Below are positions 37,001 to 47,450 of a stretch of 64,000 nucleotides of DNA, in pieces. The notes under the pieces were generated by a model. That model worked only from the letters and a program-made list of their open reading frames with translations, did no database searches and had not been told where the DNA came from. Source of the DNA: Tilletiopsis washingtonensis (Eukaryota > Basidiomycota > Exobasidiomycetes > Entylomatales); contig NW_020312005.1 in assembly GCF_003144115.1 (NCBI RefSeq), positions 430,562 to 494,561 on the forward strand, read 5' to 3'. Numbering within the stretch: position 1 is the stretch's first letter; each line of letters opens with the position of its first letter. A program made the translations under genes and the position numbers.

Positions 37001-37400
37001 GCAGCTGCAGCTCGGCAGGCGCCGGCTCGGCGGGCTGCGGCGCGGGCGACGAGGCGGTGGCAGCGCCGGCAGCGGCAGAGACGTGGCTGCGCGCGGCGCT
37101 GGCGTGGTGTGCTAGCAGCGCCGAGGCGCTGGAGCCGAGATGTGCCAGCGCATCGCTGAGTGCCTCGAGCGGGCGCGGTGCGCGCAGCGGCGTGGCACTG
37201 ATGCGGCGCGAGACGGCAGGCTGTGGTGCCGGCGCAGGCGCGGCGGCCGGGGCGGCTGCGCCGGTAGAGACGGAGGAGGAGAGCGGCGAGGGCGACGAGG
37301 AGCGCGGCGCGCGTGTGCTGCTGCTGCGGCGCGTGCTCGAGGTGCGAGAGGTGGAGGAGGCGGCGGCGGTCGACGAGGCGGTGCCGGGCGGACTGGGCAT
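34052..37400 (-). CDS. BCAS3-like WD40 propeller protein
   Basis: Probable BCAS3-type protein of 1093 residues, exons (minus strand) 35925-37400 and 34052-35857. In animals BCAS3 binds phosphoinositides with PHAF1 at autophagosome formation sites; a fungal role is inference. The first half is a divergent WD40 propeller: RVAWATWERVSDAHVFLLLG, repeated strands with RIIDVSSGSSTLPAFDLSSR, SSIVVLDLKRNRTLAHLTPA, then SPNAEMLLTADERGHGALVF. The family landmark follows across the single intron: LFRGHTTASLIDAAWSRSG and LLSARGTAHVFAL. The second half is Ser/Ala-rich with short acidic blocks (DEWDGLRDREFQPR near the C-terminus) and a Lys-rich end KTGKGKKGHRD. The start at 37400 gives a Ser-rich N-terminus; no better start was seen. 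It converges with NTR1 with 165 bp between stops. Confidence 0.75.
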
Positions 37401-38300
37401 GGAAGCGGAGTGCGCGGCGTGGAGCGTGCGCTGGAAGCGGCAAAGGCGAGAAGAGAGACGAGATGCTACAGAGAGACGAGCAGAGAGTGAGGGCAGCGAC
37501 CGGAGAGACGAGCGAGACAAGAGAAAGAGACGCGTGCACGACGCGTGGGAGCGGGAGCGGTAAGGGTATGTGTGAGCGGCGCAGGAGGTATGAGGCTGGG
37601 CGTGATGACGAGCGAAAAGAGCGAGAGAGAGAGGCGAGAGCTGGCTGGTGTTGGAGTGTGCGTGTGTGAGAGTAGATGAGGGTGTGAGGCAAGGGCCCGC
37701 AGTGGGCGAGCTCCACGTCGGCGAGGCGAGGCGAGGCGAGGCGAGGGCGAGGGACCCGCACGCCGCCGCGCGCACGGCTGCCGCACCGCATCGGCGCAGC
37801 GCGGGGCAAGGCGAGGCACGCCGCGAGTCACCGCGCAGCCCAGATGACGCGACGCGCGCGCAGCAGCCGGCCGCCCGCCTCGCCGCTCCCAGCCACGCCG
37901 TCCCCCTGCATGAGCGCCTGCGTGTCCCGATCTCCGGCTGCCCGTCCAGCGCAGCAATGGCAGCCAGCGCTCCCTGCTCTGAGCAGCTCCTGCGGCTGGC
38001 ACGCCGAGGGACAGGCATCTCTTGATGCTGCTGCGTGCGCCGATCAGACGGCGGCGAGGGCGCGGACCCTTGTCCGGAGCGGGTCCCACGCCGTGCGCAC
38101 GTTCAGGCTCCGCTCGGCGGCGCAGCGCTGTGGAGGCTGCGCAGACAGGCCGCGGCGGCGATCTTCGGCCGCGTGTCGCCGAGGCGAGCTCGAGCTGCGT
38201 GCGCCGGCCGCGACTTTCGTACGCGGTGTATGCCGCCGTCCGCTCCAGCCCTGCTCCGCTCCACACTCCCGCACACCCTGGCACCCCGCGACCGCCCGCC
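37401..38300. other. Divergent upstream region of BCAS3-like gene and MTF1
   Basis: About 900 bp between opposing ATGs. It includes GA-rich sequence next to the BCAS3-like start and a short GCGAG microsatellite near 37720-37748. No further gene was recognised. Confidence 0.45.
37720..37748 (+). repeat. (GCGAG)n microsatellite
   Basis: Five to six copies of GCGAG, the last slightly degenerate, in the divergent upstream region of the BCAS3-like gene and MTF1. Confidence 0.8.
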
Positions 38301-40628
38301 ATGGTGCACTCCCTGCACGCCACGCTGCTGCGGCCCGCTGCGGCATGGGCGCGCCAGGCGGTGCGGCCGCGCGTCGTGCTGGCGGCGGCGGCGGTGCGCG
38401 CCAGCTCCAGCTCGGCCCCAGCAGCCGCCGCACCCGCACCCGCGCCGGCAGTCGCTGCGGCGCCCGTAGCCGAGCCCGTCGCTCCCGCCACAGGCACCGA
38501 TGCCGCTGCCGAGGCGGAGCCGAAGCCCAAGCGTGGGCGCCCACCTGGCGAGCGCGCGCGCAAGAATGCGGCGAATGCGGCAGCGCTGGAGGGCTCGCTG
38601 GAAGACATTGCCGGCGCCCGCGCCGCCTTCGAGAAGCACCCGCACTGGACCTTCGCCCTGCACCACTTCGAGCAGCTGCGCGAGCAGCGCCGCAAAGAGC
38701 ACGAGGATTCTGGTGACACTGAGCCAATAGACCGCGTCTCGCCCGGCGAGGCCCAGGCGCTGCGCGAGCTGGGCGTGCCCAGGGTTAAGCAGTTCCGCAG
38801 GGTGCCCATGAGCATCTTCCGGGAGCTGCAGCGCGGCGGCTATGAGCCGGAGCGCATCGTCGAGGTGTTGCAGTACTTCGACGCCAACAACCGCTCCATG
38901 CCGCCAGACCTGTACCGCCATTCGATGACGGGACGCATCAGCGCGTCGGCGACGCGGGTGCGGCGGCTGCCGCGGCAGCCGCCGCCGCCGCCGCCGGAGC
39001 TTGGGCCCGTGCTGCACGCCGATCCGTACGACAACTTCCCGGAGCACATGCCTCCCTTGGACCAGTGGCGCCACGAGCTCGAGCCCAAGATCCTCGGCTA
39101 CCTTGGCAAGGGGCGCTACTTTGTGCGCAGCCGCTCGCTGGCCGAGCGCATCGTCGAGGAGATGGACCTGGACGGCAAGCAGGGCGTCACCGTGGTGGAG
39201 GCGTATGCAGGTGTGTGGCAAGGGCGCACTGCGGCTGCTGCGCGCATCACTGACAGATCTTGGCAGGCGTCGGCTCGGTGACACGCCTGCTGCTCGACCA
39301 TCCGGCGGTGGACAAGGTGCTGGCGATGGAGGACAACCCCTCGATGCTTTCCTTCCTCGAGGTATGTGCCTCGGTCGTCCGCTGCCGCCCACGACATCTC
39401 ACCTCTTTCCGCAGCGCCTCAAAACTGACGAGACGCTGTCGCGCGGCCTGCCGGGGGATCGGCTGTACATCGAGAAGGGCAACGCCTACCGCTGGACCAC
39501 GTACGAAAGAATGCGGCGTGCCGGCGCCTTCGATCATCTGCAGGACCCCGCGGCCGTCCAGGATGGCGGCTTCGTCATGGGTCCCGTGAGCCCACGCAGC
39601 CACGATGCGCCCGACTGGCAAAGTAGGTGCCGTCGATGTCTGCGCAGCTGCGCTGCTGCCGCCGCGCTGACCGCTCGTGTGCGCTGCCCGCAGAGCCGTC
39701 GTCGATCATCTTCCTCTGCCACCTGCCCAACTCCGTGCACGGCGAGCAGCTCTATGCGCAGCTCGTCGCCGCCGTCGCGTCGCGCGGCTGGCTCTTCCAG
39801 TACGGGCGCGTCAAGATGGTCGTGCTGTGCTCCGAGGCGCTGGCGCTTGTGAGTATGCGCCAAGCGAGTGCGAGAAGGTCGCTCGCGTGCTGACGGCGCT
39901 TCTCTGCCAGCGCGCATTGGCGCAGCCTGGCACGAAGCATCGGCACAAGCTGGGCGTGACGACGCAGACGCTGACGGACGTACGAGAAGCGGTCGAGCCC
40001 TCGGAGCTGACGCCGCTGGCCTCGCACATCTATCCGTGCCCGCTCAGCAAGGAGCTCCTCAGCGCGGAGAAGGTGGACAGTCTGGAGCGTGACCGCGCGG
40101 CCGAGTCGCGCCAGCACCGCGCCGACTACCGTCTCCGGAAAAGCCTGATCGTCGTGGAGCCCAAGGCGCAGCCGCTGCTCGTGACGCGCGAGATGGAGGC
40201 GTTTGAGCATATGGTGCGCAACACCTTTGTGCTGCGCAGCCAGCCGATCCGCATCTCCATGGAGTGAGTGTTGGCTGTCTGGCAGCTCTAGTCTCTCGTG
40301 CGGCATGCTCACCCGACGACACATCAGGCACCTGGCGCCCGGTGCGATCAACGTGCTGCGGAAGCTGCATCCGGACCACCCGGACATGCAGGACCGGCAG
40401 GACGAGGCCATCAACCCCGACACGCCCGTGTGGAGCCTGACGATCAAGCAGTGGGTGGCGCTGTCCAAGGCCTACGACAAGTGGCCCTTCCGCCCAAAGA
40501 TGCTGCTCGTGAGTCGCACGCGGCGCGCACAGAATGGCTGCGAAGGCCCTGCGTCTGCTGACTGCCTCTGCGCGCGACAGGACGAGTTCTCAGTGTTCAA
40601 GGAACGCTCGATGAACAGGCAGAAATGA
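38301..40628 (+). CDS. MTF1: Mitochondrial transcription factor B (MTF1-like)
   Basis: Specificity factor of mitochondrial RNA polymerase, derived from the KsgA/Dim1 rRNA dimethyltransferase fold. Seven exons: 38301-39210, 39267-39361, 39415-39622, 39694-39848, 39911-40263, 40328-40508, 40581-40628, giving 649 residues. The N-terminus (LHATLLRPAAAWARQAVRPR) is a good mitochondrial presequence, followed by an Ala/Pro-rich region and a basic RGRPPGERARKN stretch. The methyltransferase-like core begins with VTVVEAYAGVGSVTRLLLDH (motif I) and MEDNPSMLSFLERL. Later blocks are SSIIFLCHLPNSVHGEQLY, RGWLFQYGRVKMVVLCSE and the C-terminal RKLHPDHPDM and KWPFRPKMLL, typical of fungal mtTFB proteins. The extension of about 250 residues before motif I is unusually long. 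It diverges from the BCAS3-like gene. Confidence 0.88.
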
Positions 40629-42272
40629 GACGCGGCCAGGGAGGCGCATGGCAATGCAGCAATGCGTGTCCTGGGACCATGTTGGAGGCGTCGAGCGAGC
40701 TTCGTGGATGCCCGAACGGCGACGCACGGAGAAGCCTGGCTCTGCAGGAGCGCTCTGGCTGTGGTCGCGTGACGTGGCTGCCGTCAGGGCGCGACGGACA
40801 GCAGGCTCGTCGACGTGCTCTGGCCCTGCTGCGTGACCACGTGTGGAGCCCAGCAGCAGGAGGTCGACTGCGACGAGCAGTTGCTCAGCTCCACGTCTGC
40901 GATGACTGCGTGCAATGCGGGCTGGTCTCGTTGGCCGCGACGGAGGGCAGAGATCTCCGGATGCCTGATATAGCTGCGCGTCGCTGCCGGCCGATCGCGC
41001 CAAGCGGAAGGTTGGGGGCCGCCAGCGCGCAGCCCTTCGATGTTGTGCTCGTGCCGTGTTCCGACGCTGATGCCGCTCTGTACGCTGAGCGGCTGAGGCC
41101 AGCTGGGGCCCCGCACCGTCCCGGATGCCGGGAGCGACGAGCATCGAAGAAGGGCGGCGCAGGGTGCAGCCCGGCTTGGCACGGCTGCCACCCCACACTC
41201 CGCCCGCCCGGGCACGCGCAGTGCAGAGCGGCAGGGGCAGCCGTCAGCAGCAACAAAGCCCGGTCCGCAGCGCTGGCTCGCTCTGACAGCATGCAGCCTC
41301 CTGCTGTGACTCTCGCTGCGAGGCTGGGCAGCGGTCAGGCCTGCTCACCGCCTCGCTCGTTCCCGCCTAGGAGGCGAGCAGACCATCGCGATCTCGAGTG
41401 CGGCGGCGCTCGGCGCAAGCTCGGGCGCCGCGCCAGGATAAAGCGGCGCGCGCGCGCGGCGGCGGCGGCTGCGAGCCTCGCCGCGCGCTGCAGCCAGCTC
41501 TCCTGCAACGCTCGGCGTGCTGCGGCGTAGGCTCGAGCATGGGCGATGGAGCGTGCACAGCGAACAAGGCGTGGGAGATGGCCGTGTGTGTGCTGCCGCA
41601 GCGAGCGGGACGGATCGGGCGGAGCTGTGGGGCGCCGCTTCTTGGCTCTCTTGCGCGGGCCCGGCGGCTAATCGAAGAGCGGCGGCCCGCCTCCTCCTCC
41701 GTCGCGCCCCTCCTCCTCGCCCGCCATCAGAGGAGCTTGCGGTGGTTGAGCCGAAGCAGCAGGTGCATCAGAGGAGCGCACTTTGACGTGACGGGCTAGC
41801 CTTGGCCGCGTGCCTGAGTCGGGGGAGAACGGCGAGGTGCTGCGTGCGTGTGAGGTGACGAGCACGGCGGTCTCTCCTCGCTCGCTCTCGTGCGAGCGCG
41901 ATGGTGGGGCAAGCGTCATCGCGGCGGCGTAGCAGCCTAGCGCAGCGGGGCCGGCGGGCGGCGTGCCTTGATGGCGTCTGCGCACCGCGTGCGCAATCAG
42001 AGCTCGGGAGCGAGGCAGGAGAGCAGCGAGCGCGCGGGCGCAGCAAGGTACGGCCGGGGCAGCGGGCGAGGTTCGCGCGGCCATCAGGGCGGCGCTGCGG
42101 CCGCGCGCGCGCGCGACGACGGGCGCGATGCCGAGCGCTGCCGAGCGGCGGGCACACGGAGGGCGAGCGAGAGAAAGCCGAGCCGCTCCTCGCATCTGCC
42201 GCACTCTCTCCTCGCCAGTCGTGCGCATCGCCTCTCTCCACACCACCACATCGCACATCCACGGCCCCTGCG
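40629..42272. other. Intergenic region upstream of the GNAT-Mss4 gene
   Basis: About 1.6 kb between two plus-strand genes. Open frames on both strands are Arg/Ala/Cys-rich with no recognised family. The segment just before 42273 is rich in CACC/CATC. No promoter motif was identified. Confidence 0.4.
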
Positions 42273-45041
42273 ATGAACCCGCTCACCTTCTTCCCGCCGC
42301 CCTCGCGCTCCCTCTCGCGCCACGGCGGCGGCGCGGGCCCGGCGCCCGGCAGCAGCGGCAGCAGCAGCAGCTCGCTCAGCTTCACCGCCGGCCACGCCTC
42401 GGGCGGCAACGGCAGCAGCAGCAGCAGCGGCACGTCGGCGTGGAGCGAGCGGCGCCACCACACGCCGCGCTCCGGCAGTGCCGGCGGCCGCAACACCGGC
42501 GGCAGCGAGGAGAACACGAGCGGGCGCAACACGCCGACGTCGGCGCACGCACGCAGCACCAGCTACGCCGCCGGCAGCCGCAGCACCAGCGGCGCAAGCT
42601 CGTCGCAGCCGCCGAGCCGCCAGTCGCGCACGCCGCCGTCGGAGCCGCAGGAGCTGGAGCGCAGCTCGCCGCCGCTCTCGCCTGCCAGCGCCGGATCCGC
42701 AGCAGCAGTGCCGCGCGGCTCCGCCTCGCGCGGCGGCGTGGCGCGCACCATGAGCGCCTCGCCGCCGAGCGATGGCGAGACGTCGCCGGGCCTGGCGCAG
42801 ATCGCGTCGCTCTCGCTGGGCGCCACGACGGAGCGCAGCGCAAACGGCAAGATTCCGGCGGGCATGACGTTCGATCTGCTGCGCCCCGAGGATGTGGGCA
42901 ACGCGGCGAGGATGGAGAAGGAGGCGTACGGCGAGGACGCGGCCAGTCTCGAGAAGCTGCGGTGAGTGGCTGAACGAGCGCGGCATTGTGGAGAGATATG
43001 AGGCTGCCGTAGCGGCGACTGTAGCAGCAGCATCCACTCAGCGTAGATGAGTGTGCCCTTGCTTGTGCCTGTGCGCACCATCCGCAGCGACTGCGCGCTT
43101 GTGTCGCGGCCTCGCGCGCTGTCCGATGCTTGCACAGCGCTCGATTAGCTTGCCGCGCATGTCTCTTCTTGCGTCGATCTGGCGGATCCTCTCAGAGCCT
43201 GCTGCGCAGAATTTGCATCTCGCGATGGCGCTGGGCCCTGAAGCTGCGACTTGCTATCGCGCTGCCCTAGCAAGAGTCTCTGAGCCGTGTGCTGACGCCT
43301 GCATCCCACAGCTACCGGCAAAAGCACGCGCCGCATCTCTTCCTGGGCTGCTTCCTGCCCGCTCCGCCGCCGAAGCTCGCCGGCCCGCTCTCGATCAGCG
43401 CCAATGCGCCGCGGCAGCTTATCGGCTACATGTGCTCCACTGCCGCCTCTGCACTCACCGCGCGCAGCATGTCGGTGCACAGCGGCGACGAGGACGCCTG
43501 GCTGGTGTGCCTGCACTCGATCTGTGTGCATCCGGGGTACCGCGGGCGAGGCATGGCACGCATGCTCGTTGAGGAGTACATGCGGCGGCTGCGGCGCGCC
43601 GAGAACGTGCGTCGCGGCTACGAGTGTGTGGCGCTGCTGGCGCACGACGACGTGACGCCGATGTGGGAGAAGTTCGGCTGGCGCAAGATTGGCGTCAGCC
43701 ATGTGCAGTGGGGCACGGGCGGCTGGTTCGAGATGCGCAAGAAGATCGTCGAGGATGCGTCGGCGGACGGCAAGAGCGTCAAGAGCGTCGAGAGCAAGAG
43801 CGCCTCGGACAGCGAGAGCTCGAGCGCGCAAGCTGCCGCAGAGCCGCTGCCGAGCCCTAGCTCGTTCAGCTCCGGTGCCTCCAGCCCGGCAGTAGGTAGC
43901 GCAGCGCCATCCAGCCCCGCCACCGAAAGGGGCACTGCAGCCGCAGGCGCCTCTCCGACGCGCACTTCTCCGACGCCCAGCGCCACACCCAGCAGTGCCG
44001 CTCCGTCTGCCGCAGCCGCCCCGCCGACGTCTGCCAACGGCAGTCTGCCGGCAGGCATGACGCAGGAGAAGCTCTTGGCCGCGCTCAAGGGCCAGTCCTC
44101 TTCGTCGCCGCCGTCAGGCCCGCGCAATCCCGGCACGGCCTACTCGAGCGTGCTCGGACAGGCGCTGGCGGCCAAGACGGCCGTCGAGGACGCGTTCCAC
44201 GCGCTTGAGGCTCGTCTCGTCAATCGTGAGAAGGGCACAAATATCGCGGAGCTATACTGCCCGCGCGAGGAGTGCGGCTGCAAGTTGATGGGCAGAGGCA
44301 TGGCCGAGTGGGAGATCGCCGAGACTGGACCGGTGAGTTTGAGTGCGCAGAGGCGCAATGCAGTGTGCTCATCTAGCCGCATTCGTACAGCTTTCGTCGC
44401 CGACGCTCTCGCTGCCCAACTCGCCGGCGCCGCCGACGGCTCCGCTGCCACCACCGCCGCCGCCTTCGGCACTCTCGCGCATCCGCTCCGCCGTGCCGTC
44501 CTTTGGCGAGCAGAGCGGCGTGGGCCAGACGCGCACGCCGGTGCGCGGCTTCTGGAGCGTCTCGTCGCCGCTCTCCTTCGACAACATTGGCTTCTCCAAG
44601 GACGACACGTGGGTGCCGCCGCCTCTGCCCGTGGCCTCGCCGCCGCTCGCCTCCGTCGACGAGGAAGGCGGCGCAAAGCGGAAAAGCAAGCCCGTGCGCC
44701 GGCCTAGCATCTTCTGGAGCGCAGAGAAGAAGCGCGCTGCTGCAGAAGAAGCCACCGCTGCCGCTGCCGCTGCGGCCGCGGCTGCCAAGCCGAAGCAGTC
44801 TGAGCGCGCAGCGCAGACCGACGCGCCGGAGCTGAGCGTCAAGGTCAAGTACCTGCTCTGCGCCGAGTGCGACTGCGGCCCGCTCGGCTACGTCGTGCTG
44901 CCCGAGGCGATGCAGGGCGGTGGCCTGGCGCACGCCGTCGGCCAGCAGATCAATGCACGCGACGCCAAGGCTGCCAGCGTCGAGCAGCCCGTCTTCCTCG
45001 TCGCCGCCGACCGCGTGCGCTACCGTTTCCTCAAGACGTAG
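42273..45041 (+). CDS. GNAT N-acetyltransferase fused to an Mss4/DSS4-type domain
   Basis: Two-domain protein of 786 residues, exons 42273-42961, 43312-44332, 44391-45041. Residues 1-195 are Ser/Gly-rich and disordered. The GNAT domain (about 200-400) resembles the AANAT/PAA1 branch: FDLLRPEDVGNAARMEKEAY, EKLRYRQKHAPHLFLGCF, acetyl-CoA loop VHPGYRGRGMARMLVEEYM, then TPMWEKFGWRKIG. A disordered Ser/Pro linker of about 125 residues follows. The Mss4 part starts near 528: ALEARLVNREKGTNIAELYC, zinc ligand pair CPREECGCK, then RGFWSVSSPLSFDNIGFSKD and the second zinc pair LLCAECDCGPLGYV. These match RABIF/DSS4, a chaperone-like exchange factor for Sec4/Rab GTPases. Two disordered inserts split the Mss4 fold. 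The first intron (350 nt) separates the disordered N-terminus from the GNAT domain. Fusion of the two activities is inferred from a continuous frame. Confidence 0.85.
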
Positions 45042-45177
45042 CGCGCCGTCTCGTCTCTTTCTGTTCCCTCTCGCACCTCACACTGTGTCTTCTTGCTCGT
45101 CCCTGTATCTCATACGTCTCCTGCTGTCGCCACGCTCAATCTCACACTCTTCTGACATCCTAGGCTTGCACGCGGCT

Positions 45178-46816
45178 TCATTGCCTTTGGCCCTGCTCGA
45201 TCCAGCGCTGATGCCGTGTGCTGAGCTCCCGGACGATGTCCTCCTCGATCTCGACCTCGCCGCCCTTGCCCTTGCCGCCCGTGTGCGTGCCGTTCGGGTA
45301 GAGCTCGGAGAGGCGCAGCCACTGGTGCGTGTATGCGCGCTCTCCTGCGCTGCCGGCGCGTGCCGGCTCGACAAAGACGACCTCCTGCTTGCGCAGCGCC
45401 AGGTCGTTGCCGATGACGACTTGGTGGCCGTAGCGCTCGAGCGCCGCCTGCGCCTTGGGAATGAGCAGATCCGGATCCGTCTCGAGCTGTCGTCGCAGAT
45501 GAGGGTGAGCAACGCGCGACAGCCAAGCACGCTCGGAGGACGGCTCACCTTGAAGCTGACGACGAAGCCCTCCGGCGCCCACTGCTCCACCATCGGTTTG
45601 AGCACTTTCGGCACCTGGTCCATTTCGATCATGAGCGAGCCCTTGCCAGACTGAATCTTGTGCTGCGGCTGAGCGCATAGAGAGGTGTCAGCGGCTGCCG
45701 CCTTAGTCCACTGCGCGAGTCGTTCGCTTCGATGGCATTGCACGCAGCCGGCTCGTTTGCTCTCTCTATGGCCCAATTCGTTCCACGGGCCCTCTTTGCC
45801 TGCACTTACCGTCTTGGTCCTCGGCACAAAGAAGTCGCTGACTGCCGCCGCGAGGTAGTACAGCCCATCTCTGCCCAGCAGCTGCATCTCCCTGCTGACG
45901 TCTCGCAGCAGGAAGAGGTAGTCCGAGACGGTGACGAACGGAATGCGCAGCAGCGTCTGAGCGCGCTGGGCCTTGTGGTAGGCACGCAGCACGGGCAGGA
46001 GCTGCTCAGTGTACTTGGCCCGCACCCGGATTGCATCCATCGAGGCGCCAGGCGTGGCAGTGCCGCTCTCATCGTTAGATGAGTCGAGTCTGGATCGCAG
46101 CGCGAACGCCAGCGAGGACGACACCGGCGGCGGCTCGGCGAGCAGGTCGAGGAATGGGTTCGTCGTGTGGCTGTAGTGCCGCGTGTACGGCGAGAGCGAG
46201 TGTTGCCGGTGCATGAAGATCACGGCGTAGCCCGACGAGAGAAAGTACTCGGCGGACGTCGCGCCTCGCGTGCCGGCGGAGAAGTTGTCGAGGAAGCGGA
46301 CACTGAGGCAGTGTCAGCACAGACCGAGCACGCTAAGTGAAGCATAGGTGCGTCTCGCTAGTTGTCGGCTGGCCTCCCGCTCCAGCCTACGTCCACCAGC
46401 GACCCTGCTGCCACATGGACCGCATACTCACGTGTTCTGCTCCAGCGGAACCGTCGTGCCTCCGCTCTAAGATGTGCATCGTGTCAGTGCATCGTCGCAG
46501 ACATGGAGGCCAGAGCTGTCGCCAGGCTCGACTCGAGACGCCCAGCCGCTTCTGACATGTCACAGCGTGCCGCCAGTCCCAGCGAACACGGCACAGCGCT
46601 GTTCCCATCTGCCCTCGCACTCACAGTGACAAGCACCACGCGTCTCTTGCCGCGGTGCCTCTCGACGAACTCGCGCACGGCGGCCGCATGCTCGGCAAGC
46701 GTGGGCGGCGGCGTCTGCGTGTCAAAGAAGTCGGCAGCCGAGAAGCCGGCGGCGTCTGTGGCCGAGGCAGCGGGCGCTGCGGAGCCGCTCGGCGCGGCGG
46801 AGGAGGAGGAGGCCAT
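45178..46816 (-). CDS. CAB2: Phosphopantothenate-cysteine ligase
   Basis: Coenzyme A biosynthesis: joins 4'-phosphopantothenate and cysteine using a nucleotide triphosphate. Exons (minus strand): 46625-46816, 46432-46466, 45810-46302, 45549-45668, 45178-45486, giving 382 residues. Core motifs are VVLVTSGGTTVPLEQNTVRF spanning three exons, DNFSAGTRGATSAEYFLSSG, YLAAAVSDFFVP, and HKIQSGKGSLMIEMDQVPKV, with FVVSFKLETDP. The second exon is only 35 nt and encodes the invariant GGTTVPLEQN. The last exon carries the substrate-binding C-terminal block YGHQVVIGNDLALRKQEVVF. Length and order match eukaryotic PPCS. It converges with the GNAT-Mss4 gene, with 136 bp between stop codons. Confidence 0.96.
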
Positions 46817-47450
46817 CGTGCTGCTCCTGTCTCGCTGCCGAGTGCGACAGCGACGGCGGACTGTGTGCCAGTCCGAGAGGGCCTGACGCAGAGCGCAATG
46901 CCACGCAGAGACAGGGCGCAGGTGATGCTCGTGCAGACCGGGACTGCGCTGCGGTCCGCGAGAAGAGAGGATGGGGAGCGGAAGCAAGCTGCTAGCCGCG
47001 CGCCTTCCGCTTGTGGAGCGGCACGCGCGGCGGCCGTGCGCGCGAGCGACGCCCCTGACCTTGAGCTGCAGCAACTTCAAGCCGAGGAGGCAGCTAGCTG
47101 GCCCACAGCCTCACAGGCGACAGGTCGCGGGCAGAGGCAGGTGAAGAAGTCGATACTGTGCAGCGCAGCGGCAGGTGCCATGAATGATCATTGCTCTAGG
47201 GAGGGGAAGAGAGACACACGCGCGAGCGAGGTGGGTGCACAGCGGCGCCGCCGATGCCTGTCCGGCGCGCGCTCGGCGGGCCGCAAGGGACGCGCGGGGG
47301 ACTGAGTCGATGTACGATGGGAAGGGGAGATGCAAGGTGGGCGAGATGGGCACCTGCCGAGCGCAGAGTGCGGCATCAGTGGGTGAGATGTGCGAGGAGA
47401 GAGATGAGGAGAAATGTCCGGGACAGGCGTGCGTCGTCGAGGCTCAGCGT
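46817..47450. other. Intergenic region between CAB2 start and SKT5-like end
   Basis: About 630 bp upstream of CAB2 and downstream of the SKT5-like gene, both minus strand. No gene or motif was recognised. Confidence 0.45.

Noticed and set aside
38103-39392. Minus-strand open frame of 429 codons opposite MTF1
   Set aside because: Antisense shadow; the plus-strand frame carries the methyltransferase motifs.
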